The notes: generated by a model not told the origin, from the letters alone. A stretch of 46,285 nt of DNA from Terriglobia bacterium (GCA_020073205.1 JAIQFR010000023.1:1-46285), one strand, 5' to 3'. Counted from the first letter of the stretch, positions 34,580 to 42,663 are shown. Numbers and translations are program-made.

Positions 34580-35434
34580 ATGCACATCGTGCTGCGCCAG
34601 TACCACGTCATGGCGGGATGCGACTATCACAACGAGGTCACCGCCACCCCGCCGCCCGTTCCCGCGCCCATGATCCCGCACGTGGTCGGTCACGTCATGC
34701 AGGGGTGGGGGATCACGGCGACGGCCCTGATGACGGACGACAAGGTGAAGGCGCTCGGCACGAAGATCATGCAACGCGACACGGACATCGGAAACGGCAT
34801 CATCCACGTGCCGATTCCTCCCTATCCGCCGTGCGCGCTCCTCCCCCTCATCATCCCGACGAGCGGCTCGAAGTCCTACTTCGGCCCGGCGACGGTGCTG
34901 GCCCAGGGCAAGCCCATCGCCGGCGCGGTCCTCATCGTCGTGAACCCGAATCTCAACTGCGCCGACCCGTGCGCCATGCCGCTGAACGTCGTGGTCGCCT
35001 GGGGGAACGTGGTCTGCGGAATGACGATCGGCGACATCCTCGGCGGGATCCTCGCCATGGGGATCGACGCCGCCATCACGTTCGGGTTCAACAAGCTGGG
35101 AGGGTGGGCTGGCGGGAAGCTGTTCGGGAAGATCACGAACGTGTTCTTCAACAAGATGGCGGAGGGCCTGCTCAGCCAGGCCATCCAGCAGTTGACCGGT
35201 TCGCCTCTCGGATACACGAACGCCCCGTTGCACTACCTGCTCGGCGACAACGCCAGCGTCGGGAACTGGGGAGCGGCCCTGGGGCACGCGGCGGGAAGCA
35301 AGATCGACGAGCTGCTCGGGGACGCTCCGCCGGCCGCCACGAGCCAGATGCTGGCCTCGCCTCCGGGGACGCCTCCGGCCGGGACGCCCGCGACGAACGG
35401 CATCGTGAACGACCCGGGGGTGGAGGAGCTATGA
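34580..35434 (+). CDS. PAAR-like hydrophobic T6SS tip or cargo protein
   Basis: A 284-residue protein of a class commonly found beside DUF2169 genes. The first 110 residues contain AGCDYHNEV, a proline-rich PPPVPAPMIPHVV, IMQRDTDIGNGIIHVPIPPY and SYFGPATVLAQGKPIAGA, which resembles a PAAR repeat (G..TV...G.P.A). The middle (about 115-190) has CADPCAMP and a glycine-rich hydrophobic stretch that may insert in a membrane. The C-terminal 50 residues are low-complexity Pro/Ala and end without a toxin motif. It lies between two DUF2169 genes and overlaps the second (ATGA at 35431), so it is probably the spike-tip client. Whether it is a tip alone or a pore-forming effector cannot be told. Confidence 0.6.
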   Translation: MHIVLRQYHVMAGCDYHNEVTATPPPVPAPMIPHVVGHVMQGWGITATALMTDDKVKALGTKIMQRDTDIGNGIIHVPIPPYPPCALLPLIIPTSGSKSYFGPATVLAQGKPIAGAVLIVVNPNLNCADPCAMPLNVVVAWGNVVCGMTIGDILGGILAMGIDAAITFGFNKLGGWAGGKLFGKITNVFFNKMAEGLLSQAIQQLTGSPLGYTNAPLHYLLGDNASVGNWGAALGHAAGSKIDELLGDAPPAATSQMLASPPGTPPAGTPATNGIVNDPGVEEL

Positions 35435-36606
35435 GGGCCTCTTCGCCCACCGAGCAGGTCATGCAGCTCTCGGGGGAGGACGACAAGGGCAGGGCGATCC
35501 TCTCCGTCGTCGTGAAGCGGACGTACCGGCTCGCGGCTCGCCGTGAGGGCAGGACGGCCGAATGCGTCCTGGCCGAAGAGCAGCTTCCGCTCCACACGCT
35601 GATGGTGGACGAAGCGGATCCCGAGATCGTGTTGCAGGACGCGGACATCTATCCGTGGAAACCGGTGAGCGACGTCGTCGTGCGCGGGCATGCCTACCCG
35701 CCGGAAGAACGGGCCGAGTTCACGGCCTCGGTGTCGGTCGGCGCGGTGACCAAGAGCCTCGCGATCGTCGGCGATCGGAGGTGCGCGGTGTCGGCCAGCG
35801 GCCGGGTCGTCTTCAGCGAGCCCACACCCTTCGAGAAGCTGCCGCTTCGATACGACCGCGCGTACGGTGGCGTCGACAGGGCCGCCGAGGCGAAACTCGG
35901 CAATCCCTACGCGACCCTGATTCCCTATCTCTCCCCCCACCTGCAGGGATCGAGGCACAGCCCTTTTCGTTACCCGCGCAACGGCGTCGGCAGGGGGTAC
36001 GTCATCGAGGCCACACCGGAGGCCCTCGAGGCGCTGGCCCTGCCGAACATCGAGGACCCGGCCGACCGGCTCTCGCCCAGCCGGCTGGCCGTCGGCTCGA
36101 CCCGACGTTGGCCCCAGATGCCGCTCCCCTGGGGAACCGATTGGCTGAGCCTCGCCAGCTTTCCGCGCATCGGCTTCCTGGGCGGGACCCCGAGCTACGA
36201 GCCGTTCGAGGGCGACTTCCCCGAGGTCCGCCGCGGCTACATGCCCTCGGGGTATCCGCGCAGAGGAACGCCGCAGGAGATGTGGCACGCGCGCGCCTGC
36301 AACGCGGGATCCCTCGGCCTGCAGCTGGGGCCGTTCACGCCGGAGAACGTCGGAAACGTCGACTTCGGCCTCGTGAACCTCCATCCGCGGGAGCCGATCC
36401 TCTTGTTCCGCCTGCCCAAGGGCGGTCCTCAGATCTCGGTCGACCGCCGCGACGGGAAGCTCGCGCCGACGAAGCCGGTGCTGCACCACGTCGTCATCGA
36501 GCCGGATGTCGACCGGGTGTCCGTCGTCTGGCGCGGCTCGGCGCCCGCCTTGCGCCGTTACCTGCTCGAAGAGCTGCTCGCGATGCCGCTTCTCGTCGCA
36601 TGGTGA
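35431..36606 (+). CDS. DUF2169-family T6SS adaptor (second copy)
   Basis: A 391-residue DUF2169 protein, longer than its neighbour at 33611. Family segments include LSVVVKRTYRLA (about 24-35), LPLRYDRAYGGVD, NPYAT and FRYPRNGVGRGYV, then LPNIEDP and RLAVGSTRRWPQM. These proteins work as effector or PAAR adaptors for VgrG. The ATG overlaps the stop of the PAAR-like gene by 4 bases, so the two are translated together. The two DUF2169 copies are clearly diverged, so each may bind a different face or partner. The gene is followed after 22 bases by the small two-TM protein. Confidence 0.86.
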   Translation: MRASSPTEQVMQLSGEDDKGRAILSVVVKRTYRLAARREGRTAECVLAEEQLPLHTLMVDEADPEIVLQDADIYPWKPVSDVVVRGHAYPPEERAEFTASVSVGAVTKSLAIVGDRRCAVSASGRVVFSEPTPFEKLPLRYDRAYGGVDRAAEAKLGNPYATLIPYLSPHLQGSRHSPFRYPRNGVGRGYVIEATPEALEALALPNIEDPADRLSPSRLAVGSTRRWPQMPLPWGTDWLSLASFPRIGFLGGTPSYEPFEGDFPEVRRGYMPSGYPRRGTPQEMWHARACNAGSLGLQLGPFTPENVGNVDFGLVNLHPREPILLFRLPKGGPQISVDRRDGKLAPTKPVLHHVVIEPDVDRVSVVWRGSAPALRRYLLEELLAMPLLVAW

Positions 36607-36628
36607 GCGGCCTGACCCAGGTGGCCCG

Positions 36629-37159
36629 ATGAACCAACCCTTCGTGCTCGTAAGCAACGCGGCCAGGGAGAGCCGGATCCTGCTCCTGGTGATCGTCTGG
36701 GTGTTTGTCGTGTTGCCGGTCGTCGGGCTCATCTGCTGGCGTGTGGCGACCGCGTTCGGGCTCACGGCGGCGAGCATCGCGGGAGGCGGACTGGCCGTCA
36801 CGCTGATCGTCGTGATGGTGCTCTCGTTCCCGCGCAAGGAGCGCTACACGCTGACGGTCGAGCCCGAGGCGGTCCGTTTGGTCGACGGCAAGGGGAAGCT
36901 CCTCGAGACCCTGGCCCCTCGGGCCCTCGAGCTGGAGATCGCCTGTCACGAGTACGTGGGACGGGGCACGATGCGCATCCCGGTCGTCGTGCTGCGGGGC
37001 AAGACTCACGAGCTCACGATCGGCGCCAACTCCCTCGAAGAGCCGCCCACCACCGCCCGCCGGGTGCCGGCACCGCGCTTCCTGGTCGAGCGCGCGGAGC
37101 TGCCTCGACTCATCGCCGCGGTCAAGGCCGCGCAGGGATCGGCCATGGAGCGTCCCTGA
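36629..37159 (+). CDS. small two-transmembrane-helix protein, possible immunity protein
   Basis: A 176-residue membrane protein. Two hydrophobic helices (about 16-38 and 47-67) are followed by a soluble domain (about 70-176) with alternating beta-strand-like segments, including YTLTVEPEAVRLVDGKGKLL and TMRIPVVVLRGKTHELTIG. The layout resembles bacterial PH-like membrane proteins, though no firm family match was seen. It is the last gene of the cargo island. A small membrane protein beside a hydrophobic PAAR-like protein could be an immunity factor, which is inference from position. The start at 36629 fits the island spacing, but the upstream ribosome binding site is weak. Its stop lies 4 bases from the convergent stop of the next gene. 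Confidence 0.6.
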   Translation: MNQPFVLVSNAARESRILLLVIVWVFVVLPVVGLICWRVATAFGLTAASIAGGGLAVTLIVVMVLSFPRKERYTLTVEPEAVRLVDGKGKLLETLAPRALELEIACHEYVGRGTMRIPVVVLRGKTHELTIGANSLEEPPTTARRVPAPRFLVERAELPRLIAAVKAAQGSAMERP

Positions 37160-37163
37160 CCTT

Positions 37164-38411
37164 TCACGGGAGTGGAATCGACACGCCGAGGCTCGCGAAC
37201 GCTCCCGTTCCCGTCGGGCGTCCGGGCCAGTGTCCGGCGGTCTTCACCCCGGCCTCGGCGAAGACGCCCCGCATCCTGCCGCCAAGGGCGGTAAAGCGCG
37301 CGCGCACGCCGCCGCCGACGCCGCTCGTTGGCTGTCGCCAAGCCTCGATCTCGCCCCCGATCTTCAGGCCGTCGAGCGCGAGCAGCCGATCTGTCGCCGC
37401 CCCGGCGGCGACGATGCGGCCGCGGGGGCCGGCTCCCGCTCGAGCGACGAGCGAGGACCACGCCGCGTCGACGGGAGGGACGCCGCGGGCGGGACCGAGG
37501 ACGATCTCGAGCGAGGCGACTTCACCGTCGGGCAGCCAGTCCGCTGAGAGGAGCGGGAGGAGGGCGCGGCCGCGAAAGGAGGGGAGGGGAACGCGCGGGA
37601 AAGCGTCGCCGTCCAGCACCGCGCGTCCCGCCGTCCAAAGCGACAGCCACAGGCCGGGATCCAGCACGCTCCAGACGGCCTGGCGGCGCAGCCGGCGATA
37701 GTTGTCGCGGACGGGCTGCGAGGAGCCGCCGGGGGCGATGCCGGGGTCGCCGGTGTCGCGCTCGATTAGGCGCCCGAGGTAGTTCGCGACGTCGCCTCCG
37801 CCCGCCCACTCTCCGTAGAACCCGGCGGGATCGCGTGCGGGATCCGGCGTCGTCCGCACGACGTACGCGTAATCCACCCAGCGGTTGGCGGCCACGAGGA
37901 GAAGCTCGAGGGACGACATTGGCCGGCCCGCGACGAGGTCTCTCTCCGCGAGGGTCGCCGTCCGGCTGTTCGACTCCGTGCCGCCGGCGTAGATCCGGAG
38001 GACGTCGTCGATGGCGAGACCGCCGGTCGAGAAGGAGGCGTACGAGTCGCGCCCGCCCCAGGGCGAGCCCATGTGGAAGCCCGCGCGCGCGCCGACCTCG
38101 CGTGCACGCCCACCGTGGCCGAAGGCCTCGTGCTCCAGGACGCCGAGCCACCATGCGACCGGCAGGTCGAAGAGGACCGTTCTCACCGATCGGGCGGCGA
38201 CGCCCGGAAATCGGCGGCCCTCGAGAGGACGGAAAGCGTCCGTCTCGAGCCTCGCGATGAGGGCGGCGAAAGTACGGGTGGCGTCGGCCCCGGTCTCGAT
38301 GGAGACGTAGGGATCGGCGGAGAGCCGGGCGTCGCTCGCGGCTTCCGCGGACGTTCCGCGTTGCGCGGCGGCGAGGAGCGCGATGGCGAGCGCCGCCGGC
38401 GCGAGCTTCAT
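37164..38411 (-). CDS. secreted protein with HExxxH motif, unknown function
   Basis: A 415-residue protein with a signal peptide (about 1-22). It carries HEAFGH (His94, Glu95, His99), an HExxxH arrangement like the zinc motif of TldD-type peptidases, but nothing else here resembles TldD. The C-terminal 150 residues alternate in a beta-strand pattern ending GAFASLGVSIPLP, so an outer-membrane barrel or beta-rich domain is possible. I do not recognise the family. It is the last gene of the operon with the TssB-TssC fusion; its ATG overlaps the preceding stop (4 bases), so it is translationally coupled. The role is unknown. A periplasmic metallopeptidase is one possibility, and a structural envelope protein is another. 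Confidence 0.65.
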   Translation of the reverse strand: MKLAPAALAIALLAAAQRGTSAEAASDARLSADPYVSIETGADATRTFAALIARLETDAFRPLEGRRFPGVAARSVRTVLFDLPVAWWLGVLEHEAFGHGGRAREVGARAGFHMGSPWGGRDSYASFSTGGLAIDDVLRIYAGGTESNSRTATLAERDLVAGRPMSSLELLLVAANRWVDYAYVVRTTPDPARDPAGFYGEWAGGGDVANYLGRLIERDTGDPGIAPGGSSQPVRDNYRRLRRQAVWSVLDPGLWLSLWTAGRAVLDGDAFPRVPLPSFRGRALLPLLSADWLPDGEVASLEIVLGPARGVPPVDAAWSSLVARAGAGPRGRIVAAGAATDRLLALDGLKIGGEIEAWRQPTSGVGGGVRARFTALGGRMRGVFAEAGVKTAGHWPGRPTGTGAFASLGVSIPLP

Positions 38412-39196
38412 CCCGCCAGCGCCGCCGTTCCGATCAGATCGACGACACGTTCGCGATAGGGATCGGCCAGGCTTCGAGCCGCCTCGACATCGATCAGCTC
38501 TTCGAAGATCGGGACGCCCGACAGCCGGGTGGCGCTCAGCACGACGCTGTCCGCCGGCCGGAACGTCGGGATCGGGGAGGTCAGCTTGACCAGGGGGAGC
38601 TTCCCGGTCTCGGGAAGCTCGACGATCGAGACCTTGAGCCTGATCGCGTCCAGCAGCCGGATCAGCGCAGGATTGCGGTCGAACACCTGCTTGATGACCA
38701 GCGCGTTGATCGCGAACTGCTTGAGGTCGGCGTCGCTCCGACCGGCACCTCCGGCGAGCATCTGGCGGGCCTGGGACAGGCTGACCGGCGCCGCGTGCAT
38801 CAGCACCCAGGACAGGGGAGACTTGACCGTCACCGGGCGGCTCGCGTCGCTCCCCTCGGGCCGATACGCGTACTCCCAGACGTAGAGCGCGAGGTCGGTC
38901 GCGATCGGATCGATCGGGGAATCGAGGCGGCCGGTGAGCTTGAACGGCGCGCCGGCGACCTCGCGAAAGGCGGCCTGAAGCTCCGAGAACGCCTTGTCGG
39001 CGTCCTTGACCTCCTCGTGCACGGGGGACTTGAGATGGCCCCCGAGGAGCTTGCGCGGCAGCAGGAGAGGGCGCAGGCACCCGAGCCGCTCCTCGGCCTC
39101 CCTCAGGATCCACGCGGACACCTCCTGGGTGGCGGCCCGCAGGATCATCATCCGCTCCAGCGTGATCTCGAGTCCGTGCTTCGGTTCGGCCGACAT
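38408..39196 (-). CDS. orphan protein between the sheath fusion and the HExxxH protein
   Basis: A 262-residue soluble protein I do not recognise. It has no signal peptide, transmembrane helix or cysteine cluster. The N-terminal half looks helical (ITLERMMILRAATQEVSAW, ADKAFSELQAAFREVAG). The central part includes ALYVWEYAYRPEG and SPLSWVLMHAAPVSL; the C-terminal part includes SIVELPETGKLPLVKLTSP. It begins 15 bases after the fused TssB-TssC gene and overlaps the next start by 4 bases, so the three are one transcriptional and translational unit. A partner or baseplate-like role for the fused sheath protein is the simplest guess, without sequence proof. Confidence 0.65.
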   Translation of the reverse strand: MSAEPKHGLEITLERMMILRAATQEVSAWILREAEERLGCLRPLLLPRKLLGGHLKSPVHEEVKDADKAFSELQAAFREVAGAPFKLTGRLDSPIDPIATDLALYVWEYAYRPEGSDASRPVTVKSPLSWVLMHAAPVSLSQARQMLAGGAGRSDADLKQFAINALVIKQVFDRNPALIRLLDAIRLKVSIVELPETGKLPLVKLTSPIPTFRPADSVVLSATRLSGVPIFEELIDVEAARSLADPYRERVVDLIGTAALAG

Positions 39197-39211
39197 GGGG
39201 TGCCTCCGGTG

Positions 39212-41089
39212 TCAGATCTGAAGGGGCCAGCGCAGCTCCACCTCGCCGGCCCCCGGCAACGATTGCGATCCGGGCCAGCGGACCTTGAGGTAGAGGTCGG
39301 ATGTGGACGGGTCCTGCTCGTTGGGGAGCACGGCGACCTTGACCGCGTCGGGCTCGGGACGCCCCGCCGAGCCGAGGAGCGAGCGCAGCGCGCGGTCGTA
39401 GCCGGAGGCGATCTGATCGGCGTTGCGCCCCGGCACGAGCAAACCCTCGACCGCCATGGCGTAGTTCAGGAGCCGCCCCACGAACATCTGGAACGGCAGC
39501 GTGGACTGGAGCTTGGCGCGAGCCCGGTCGACGGGATCCTGATAGTGCTGGGGGGCGTGAACGGAGGGGGCGAAGCGCAGGAAGGCGCGGTCGGAGTCGA
39601 GGGGTGACGTGATCGCCATCACCCCGTTGGCCGTGAGATCCCGCTCGACGTCGTCGGAGAGCGAGGTCTCGAGCGGGAAGGAAACGGCCTCGCCTCCGGG
39701 CCGGTCGTAGAGGCGCACCGGCAGGTCGTCGACCGTGCCCGAGGCCCGCTGCCCCATCATGTCCGTGCACCAACCGATCCTGCCGAAGGATCGCACCGCG
39801 AGCACGGCCACCGCCCAGACCGCGCTGCCCCAGACTCTGGGCTCGTCCGCGCCGCCTTCCAGGCGCTCACGATAACCGAACGCCCGGTCGCCCCACTCGC
39901 CCGGCGCGTACGCCGGCCGCAGCAGGATCCGGTTGAACGCGGCGCCGAGCCACCGGGAAGCGCCCGCCTCGCGGAGCCCCCGCCACTTCGTGTACTCGGG
40001 CGACCCGAAGCGGTCCTTGAGGCCCGGCATCCGCGCGAGGTCGCCGGCCTTCGACAGCCCGAGGAACCCGACGCCGACGCCAGTGATGACCGGGGCGGAC
40101 AGGGCGGCGCCTCGTTGCGCGAGCCCCTCCAGGATCTCGATGTCCGCAGGCGTGCGGTCGAACTCGAGGTCGACCACGACGAAGGAGACCGGTTCCGAGG
40201 AGATCCCTTGGGACTCCGGGACGACCACGAGATCGTCGAAAGCGGAGAGGATCTGCTCCCGTCCGCAGGCGATCACGTCGATCCGAATCGATTTGTCGAA
40301 GTCGGTCCGATCGATCAGGAGCTTGAGGCCGCGCCAGACCGCCTCGAGACGCCGGATCTCCGGGTGGTGCAACAAGGCATCCACCTGCGCCGACAGCGCC
40401 GCATCGATCTCCCGGATCGCGCCCTCGACGGCGCGCGGGTCGGCGTGATCCGAGCCGCGAGACGATCGAGCCAGGTCGCGCACCAGGGCATCGAGCCGAT
40501 CCAGATCGGCCCCGCGCCCCGACGGCTCGCCCTCGGGCAGGGCCACCTTCTCGAGGAGCGCGTCGAGACCGCCTTCCTGCACGCGAGCCGGGGCCTGCGG
40601 AGCGGCTGCCGGCTCCGCCTCGAGCAGCGCCGACCTCACCCGCTCCAGTACGGCGGAGCGGCTCTCGAGCGAGCCGGCGAGGCTTCGCACGTCGTCCAGC
40701 CGGAGCCTCGCCGATTTCAATTCCCCGAGAGCCGCGCGCAGCCGGAGCAGGTCGTGCGCGGCAGGGATCGCCTCGGCCAGAGCCTCGGGACGGAAAGCCT
40801 TCAGGTCGCCGATCGCGACGTCGACGATCCGCGGCTCCGCGGCGCTCCCCAGGCGGTCCGGAACGTCGACGAGAGCGTGAAGATCGAATCCTTTGAGCAC
40901 CTCGTCGAACGACCCGCGATCGACGGGAACCCGCCGACGGCGCTCGGTCGATTGCCCGGTCCTGGGATCCCGGGGCGTCAACTCCGCGAATACCACGACC
41001 TTGAGCGGCATGTCCGGGAGCGATTCTCCGCTGGCGCCGAACCCCGCCTCGACGTGCTTTACGCCACCTTTCCCGTGGTCTTGGTTCAT
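39212..41089 (-). CDS. fused TssB-TssC sheath paralogue
   Basis: A 625-residue protein with two T6SS sheath domains in one chain. Residues about 25-125 match TssB (MPLKVVVFAEL, then VPVDRGSFDEVLKGFDL and DLKAFRPEALAEAIPAAHDL). A low-complexity linker (about 126-205) follows, and residues about 206-625 match TssC: LSAQVDALLHHPEIRRLEAVW, RGLKLLIDRTDF, LKDRFGSPEYTKWRGLRE and LLNYAMAVEGL. The canonical tssB and tssC are separate genes at 22436-24514, so this is a diverged second copy on the opposite strand. It could build a different sheath-like tube, or join the main sheath as a minor subunit. GGAGAGGGA precedes the ATG. It is the first gene of a three-gene unit. Confidence 0.85.
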   Translation of the reverse strand: MNQDHGKGGVKHVEAGFGASGESLPDMPLKVVVFAELTPRDPRTGQSTERRRRVPVDRGSFDEVLKGFDLHALVDVPDRLGSAAEPRIVDVAIGDLKAFRPEALAEAIPAAHDLLRLRAALGELKSARLRLDDVRSLAGSLESRSAVLERVRSALLEAEPAAAPQAPARVQEGGLDALLEKVALPEGEPSGRGADLDRLDALVRDLARSSRGSDHADPRAVEGAIREIDAALSAQVDALLHHPEIRRLEAVWRGLKLLIDRTDFDKSIRIDVIACGREQILSAFDDLVVVPESQGISSEPVSFVVVDLEFDRTPADIEILEGLAQRGAALSAPVITGVGVGFLGLSKAGDLARMPGLKDRFGSPEYTKWRGLREAGASRWLGAAFNRILLRPAYAPGEWGDRAFGYRERLEGGADEPRVWGSAVWAVAVLAVRSFGRIGWCTDMMGQRASGTVDDLPVRLYDRPGGEAVSFPLETSLSDDVERDLTANGVMAITSPLDSDRAFLRFAPSVHAPQHYQDPVDRARAKLQSTLPFQMFVGRLLNYAMAVEGLLVPGRNADQIASGYDRALRSLLGSAGRPEPDAVKVAVLPNEQDPSTSDLYLKVRWPGSQSLPGAGEVELRWPLQI

Positions 41090-41255
41090 GGGTCCCTCTC
41101 CGCCCGCGCGGCGCCGTCCGACGTGCCTCGCGGATCGACGGTCGGCCGGAAAATCGTCGCGCCGCCGCGGTCATCTTACACGGGGAAGAGCGCGCCAGGG
41201 CCACCTTTCTGAGGATGGGGCGGGGCCGGGGCAGGCCGGCGGGCTGGGGCCGCGC

Positions 41256-41618
41256 TCAGCGCAAGAGGGAGCGCCGAGCGGACTCCGCGTCCGGGTACAG
41301 CGGGATCACCTGCAGTAGCATGGTCGTCGAGAGCAGGGCCTGCACCCTAGGCGACGCCCCCGCCAGCACGAGCTTCCCAGAAACCCTCGTCACCGAGACG
41401 TACACCGACGCCACCGCGCCGAGGCCGGCGGAGTCGATCCGCTCCAGCTTCGCGAGGTCGAGGACGAGACGGGGCGATCCCCGAGCCTCGATTTCGTGAA
41501 TCGCGTCCAGGAGGACTTTCGTCGAACCGTCGCCGCACAGGCTTCCAGCGAGGGCCACGGAGACCACCCCGTCCGCTTCGCGAACGTCGCGGATCGGGGA
41601 CGTTCCCTCCTGGGTCAC
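41256..41618 (-). CDS. STAS-domain protein (anti-sigma factor antagonist-like)
   Basis: A 120-residue STAS-domain protein like SpoIIAA/RsbV. The core LVLDLAKLERIDSAGLGAVA carries the conserved Ser in the DSAGL motif (Ser63), the usual phosphorylation site by a serine kinase. The rest, VSGKLVLAGASPRVQALL, is typical. Such proteins switch partners according to phosphorylation and thereby release sigma or other factors. The start is GTG at 41618, chosen because GGAGG lies 7 bases upstream and it gives a normal STAS length; an ATG at 41783 would overlap the divergent gene and add an unrelated N-terminus. It lies 166 bases upstream of the TssB-TssC fusion on the same strand. No cognate anti-sigma factor is in the window. 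Confidence 0.8.
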   Translation of the reverse strand: MTQEGTSPIRDVREADGVVSVALAGSLCGDGSTKVLLDAIHEIEARGSPRLVLDLAKLERIDSAGLGAVASVYVSVTRVSGKLVLAGASPRVQALLSTTMLLQVIPLYPDAESARRSLLR

Positions 41619-41675
41619 GCGGAATCCTCCGTCCGGAGCTCCTTTTTCGGCGGACGCAGCGTCCGAGCGGAGCGG

Positions 41676-41681
41676 ATTGTA
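41676..41681 (-). promoter_or_regulatory. possible -10 element for the STAS gene
   Basis: TACAAT on the minus strand (5/6 to consensus) lies about 60 bases before the GTG start at 41618. The -35 region is GC-rich and not recognisable, so the call rests on the -10 alone. Confidence 0.3.
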
Positions 41682-41722
41682 GCAGAGGGGGGGGCAGCGC
41701 AGGCTCGTCTTTCCTGCGTCGG

Positions 41723-41734
41723 GCGCGTAACATC
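41723..41734 (+). promoter_or_regulatory. possible -10 element for the double-PDZ gene, shared motif
   Basis: GCGCGTAACATC is identical over 12 bases to the -10 region of the tssA promoter (20735-20746). TAACAT at 41728-41733 is placed for the GTG start at 41764. No clear -35 is seen here, unlike at tssA. Confidence 0.3.
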
Positions 41735-41763
41735 TCCCGAGAAGTGAAGGAGGTGGCGAACCC

Positions 41764-42663
41764 GTGGGAGGAACGTTGACCATCGTGGTTGCGCTCCTGG
41801 TTGCGGCGGGGTCCGAGGCGCCTCAGGCCGGGGCGGAGCCGCCGCCCGCACCCCAGGTCGCCCCAGCGGCGCGTGCGGCGCCTTCCCCGAAGCCCGACGA
41901 ACCGGCCTGGCTCGGCTTCTTTCTCGGCGACGCCCCCGACGGCGGCGTCAAGGTGATCGCGGTGGTCGACGGCGGGCCCGCCGCGAAGGCGGGGATTCAC
42001 GAGGGAGATCTCCTCCTCCTCCTGAACGACCGGCCGGTGACCGACCGCGAGAGCCTGCGGGAAGCCGTCGGCGGGCTGCGCCCCGGCGAGAGGGTCGTGC
42101 TAGAGATCCTCCGCAACGGCAAGGTGGAAAGCCGTGAAATGAAGGTCGAGCCGAGGGTGATCCGTCTCAGGGTCCCTTCGAACACTCCCCGAGCCGTGCC
42201 ACCGGGCGCACGGGCCGAGCGGGAGGCTCGCGCGCTCGTGGAGGCGTACGGCGACGGGAGAGGTCCGGGCGTGAGCCTGGCGTCCATCCCTCGTGAATTG
42301 AGGCTGCACTACGGCGCCCCGGCGGACGCGGGCGTTCTGGTGACCGAGGTCGAGACCGAGAGCCCCGCGGCCGAGGCCGGCCTCAAGGTCGGGGACGTCC
42401 TCGTTCGTGCTGGCGGCAAGCCGCTCCTCGATCCCAACGATCTGGAGGTGCAGCTCGCCCTTCGCGCTCCCGCCGCACCGTTCAGCATCGATGTCGTGCG
42501 CGGCGGAAAATCGCTGACCGCCTCCCTCGCCGATGCTCACGACGCCGCGGAGCGGCGGAACCGCGCCGCGCGAATGGCCGAGATCGAGGCGGAGATGGCG
42601 ACGCTTACCGCGCGGATCGAGGCGCTCAAGCGCGAGATCGAGCGGCTCGGGAAGACGCCCTGA
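41764..42663 (+). CDS. exported protein with two PDZ domains and a coiled coil
   Basis: A 299-residue protein. A short hydrophobic N-terminus (about 4-24) is probably a signal peptide, then come a Pro/Ala-rich linker, a first PDZ domain (about 47-130; LGFFLGDAPDGGVKV, GPAAKAGIHEGDLLLLLND) and a second PDZ domain (about 165-258; ETESPAAEAGLKVGDVLVRAG). A charged coiled coil (about 262-299) ends the protein. No protease domain is present, so it is not an HtrA-type enzyme; a scaffold or chaperone-like role is likely. The start is GTG, with AAGGAGGTG about 9 bases upstream. It is divergent from the STAS gene and lies at the edge of the T6SS region, and a functional link is not shown. Confidence 0.82.
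   Translation: MGGTLTIVVALLVAAGSEAPQAGAEPPPAPQVAPAARAAPSPKPDEPAWLGFFLGDAPDGGVKVIAVVDGGPAAKAGIHEGDLLLLLNDRPVTDRESLREAVGGLRPGERVVLEILRNGKVESREMKVEPRVIRLRVPSNTPRAVPPGARAEREARALVEAYGDGRGPGVSLASIPRELRLHYGAPADAGVLVTEVETESPAAEAGLKVGDVLVRAGGKPLLDPNDLEVQLALRAPAAPFSIDVVRGGKSLTASLADAHDAAERRNRAARMAEIEAEMATLTARIEALKREIERLGKTP

Noticed and set aside
37164-38411. TldD/PmbA-type metallopeptidase because of HExxxH
   Set aside because: Only the six-residue motif matches; the remainder, including the signal peptide, does not resemble TldD.
41687-41694. Run of eight G between the STAS and PDZ genes
   Set aside because: A single short homopolymer in a GC-rich genome without neighbouring repeats; not enough to call phase variation.
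41256-41783. Longer STAS protein starting at ATG 41783
   Set aside because: It would overlap the divergent double-PDZ gene and add an unrelated low-complexity N-terminus; GTG at 41618 has a strong ribosome binding site.
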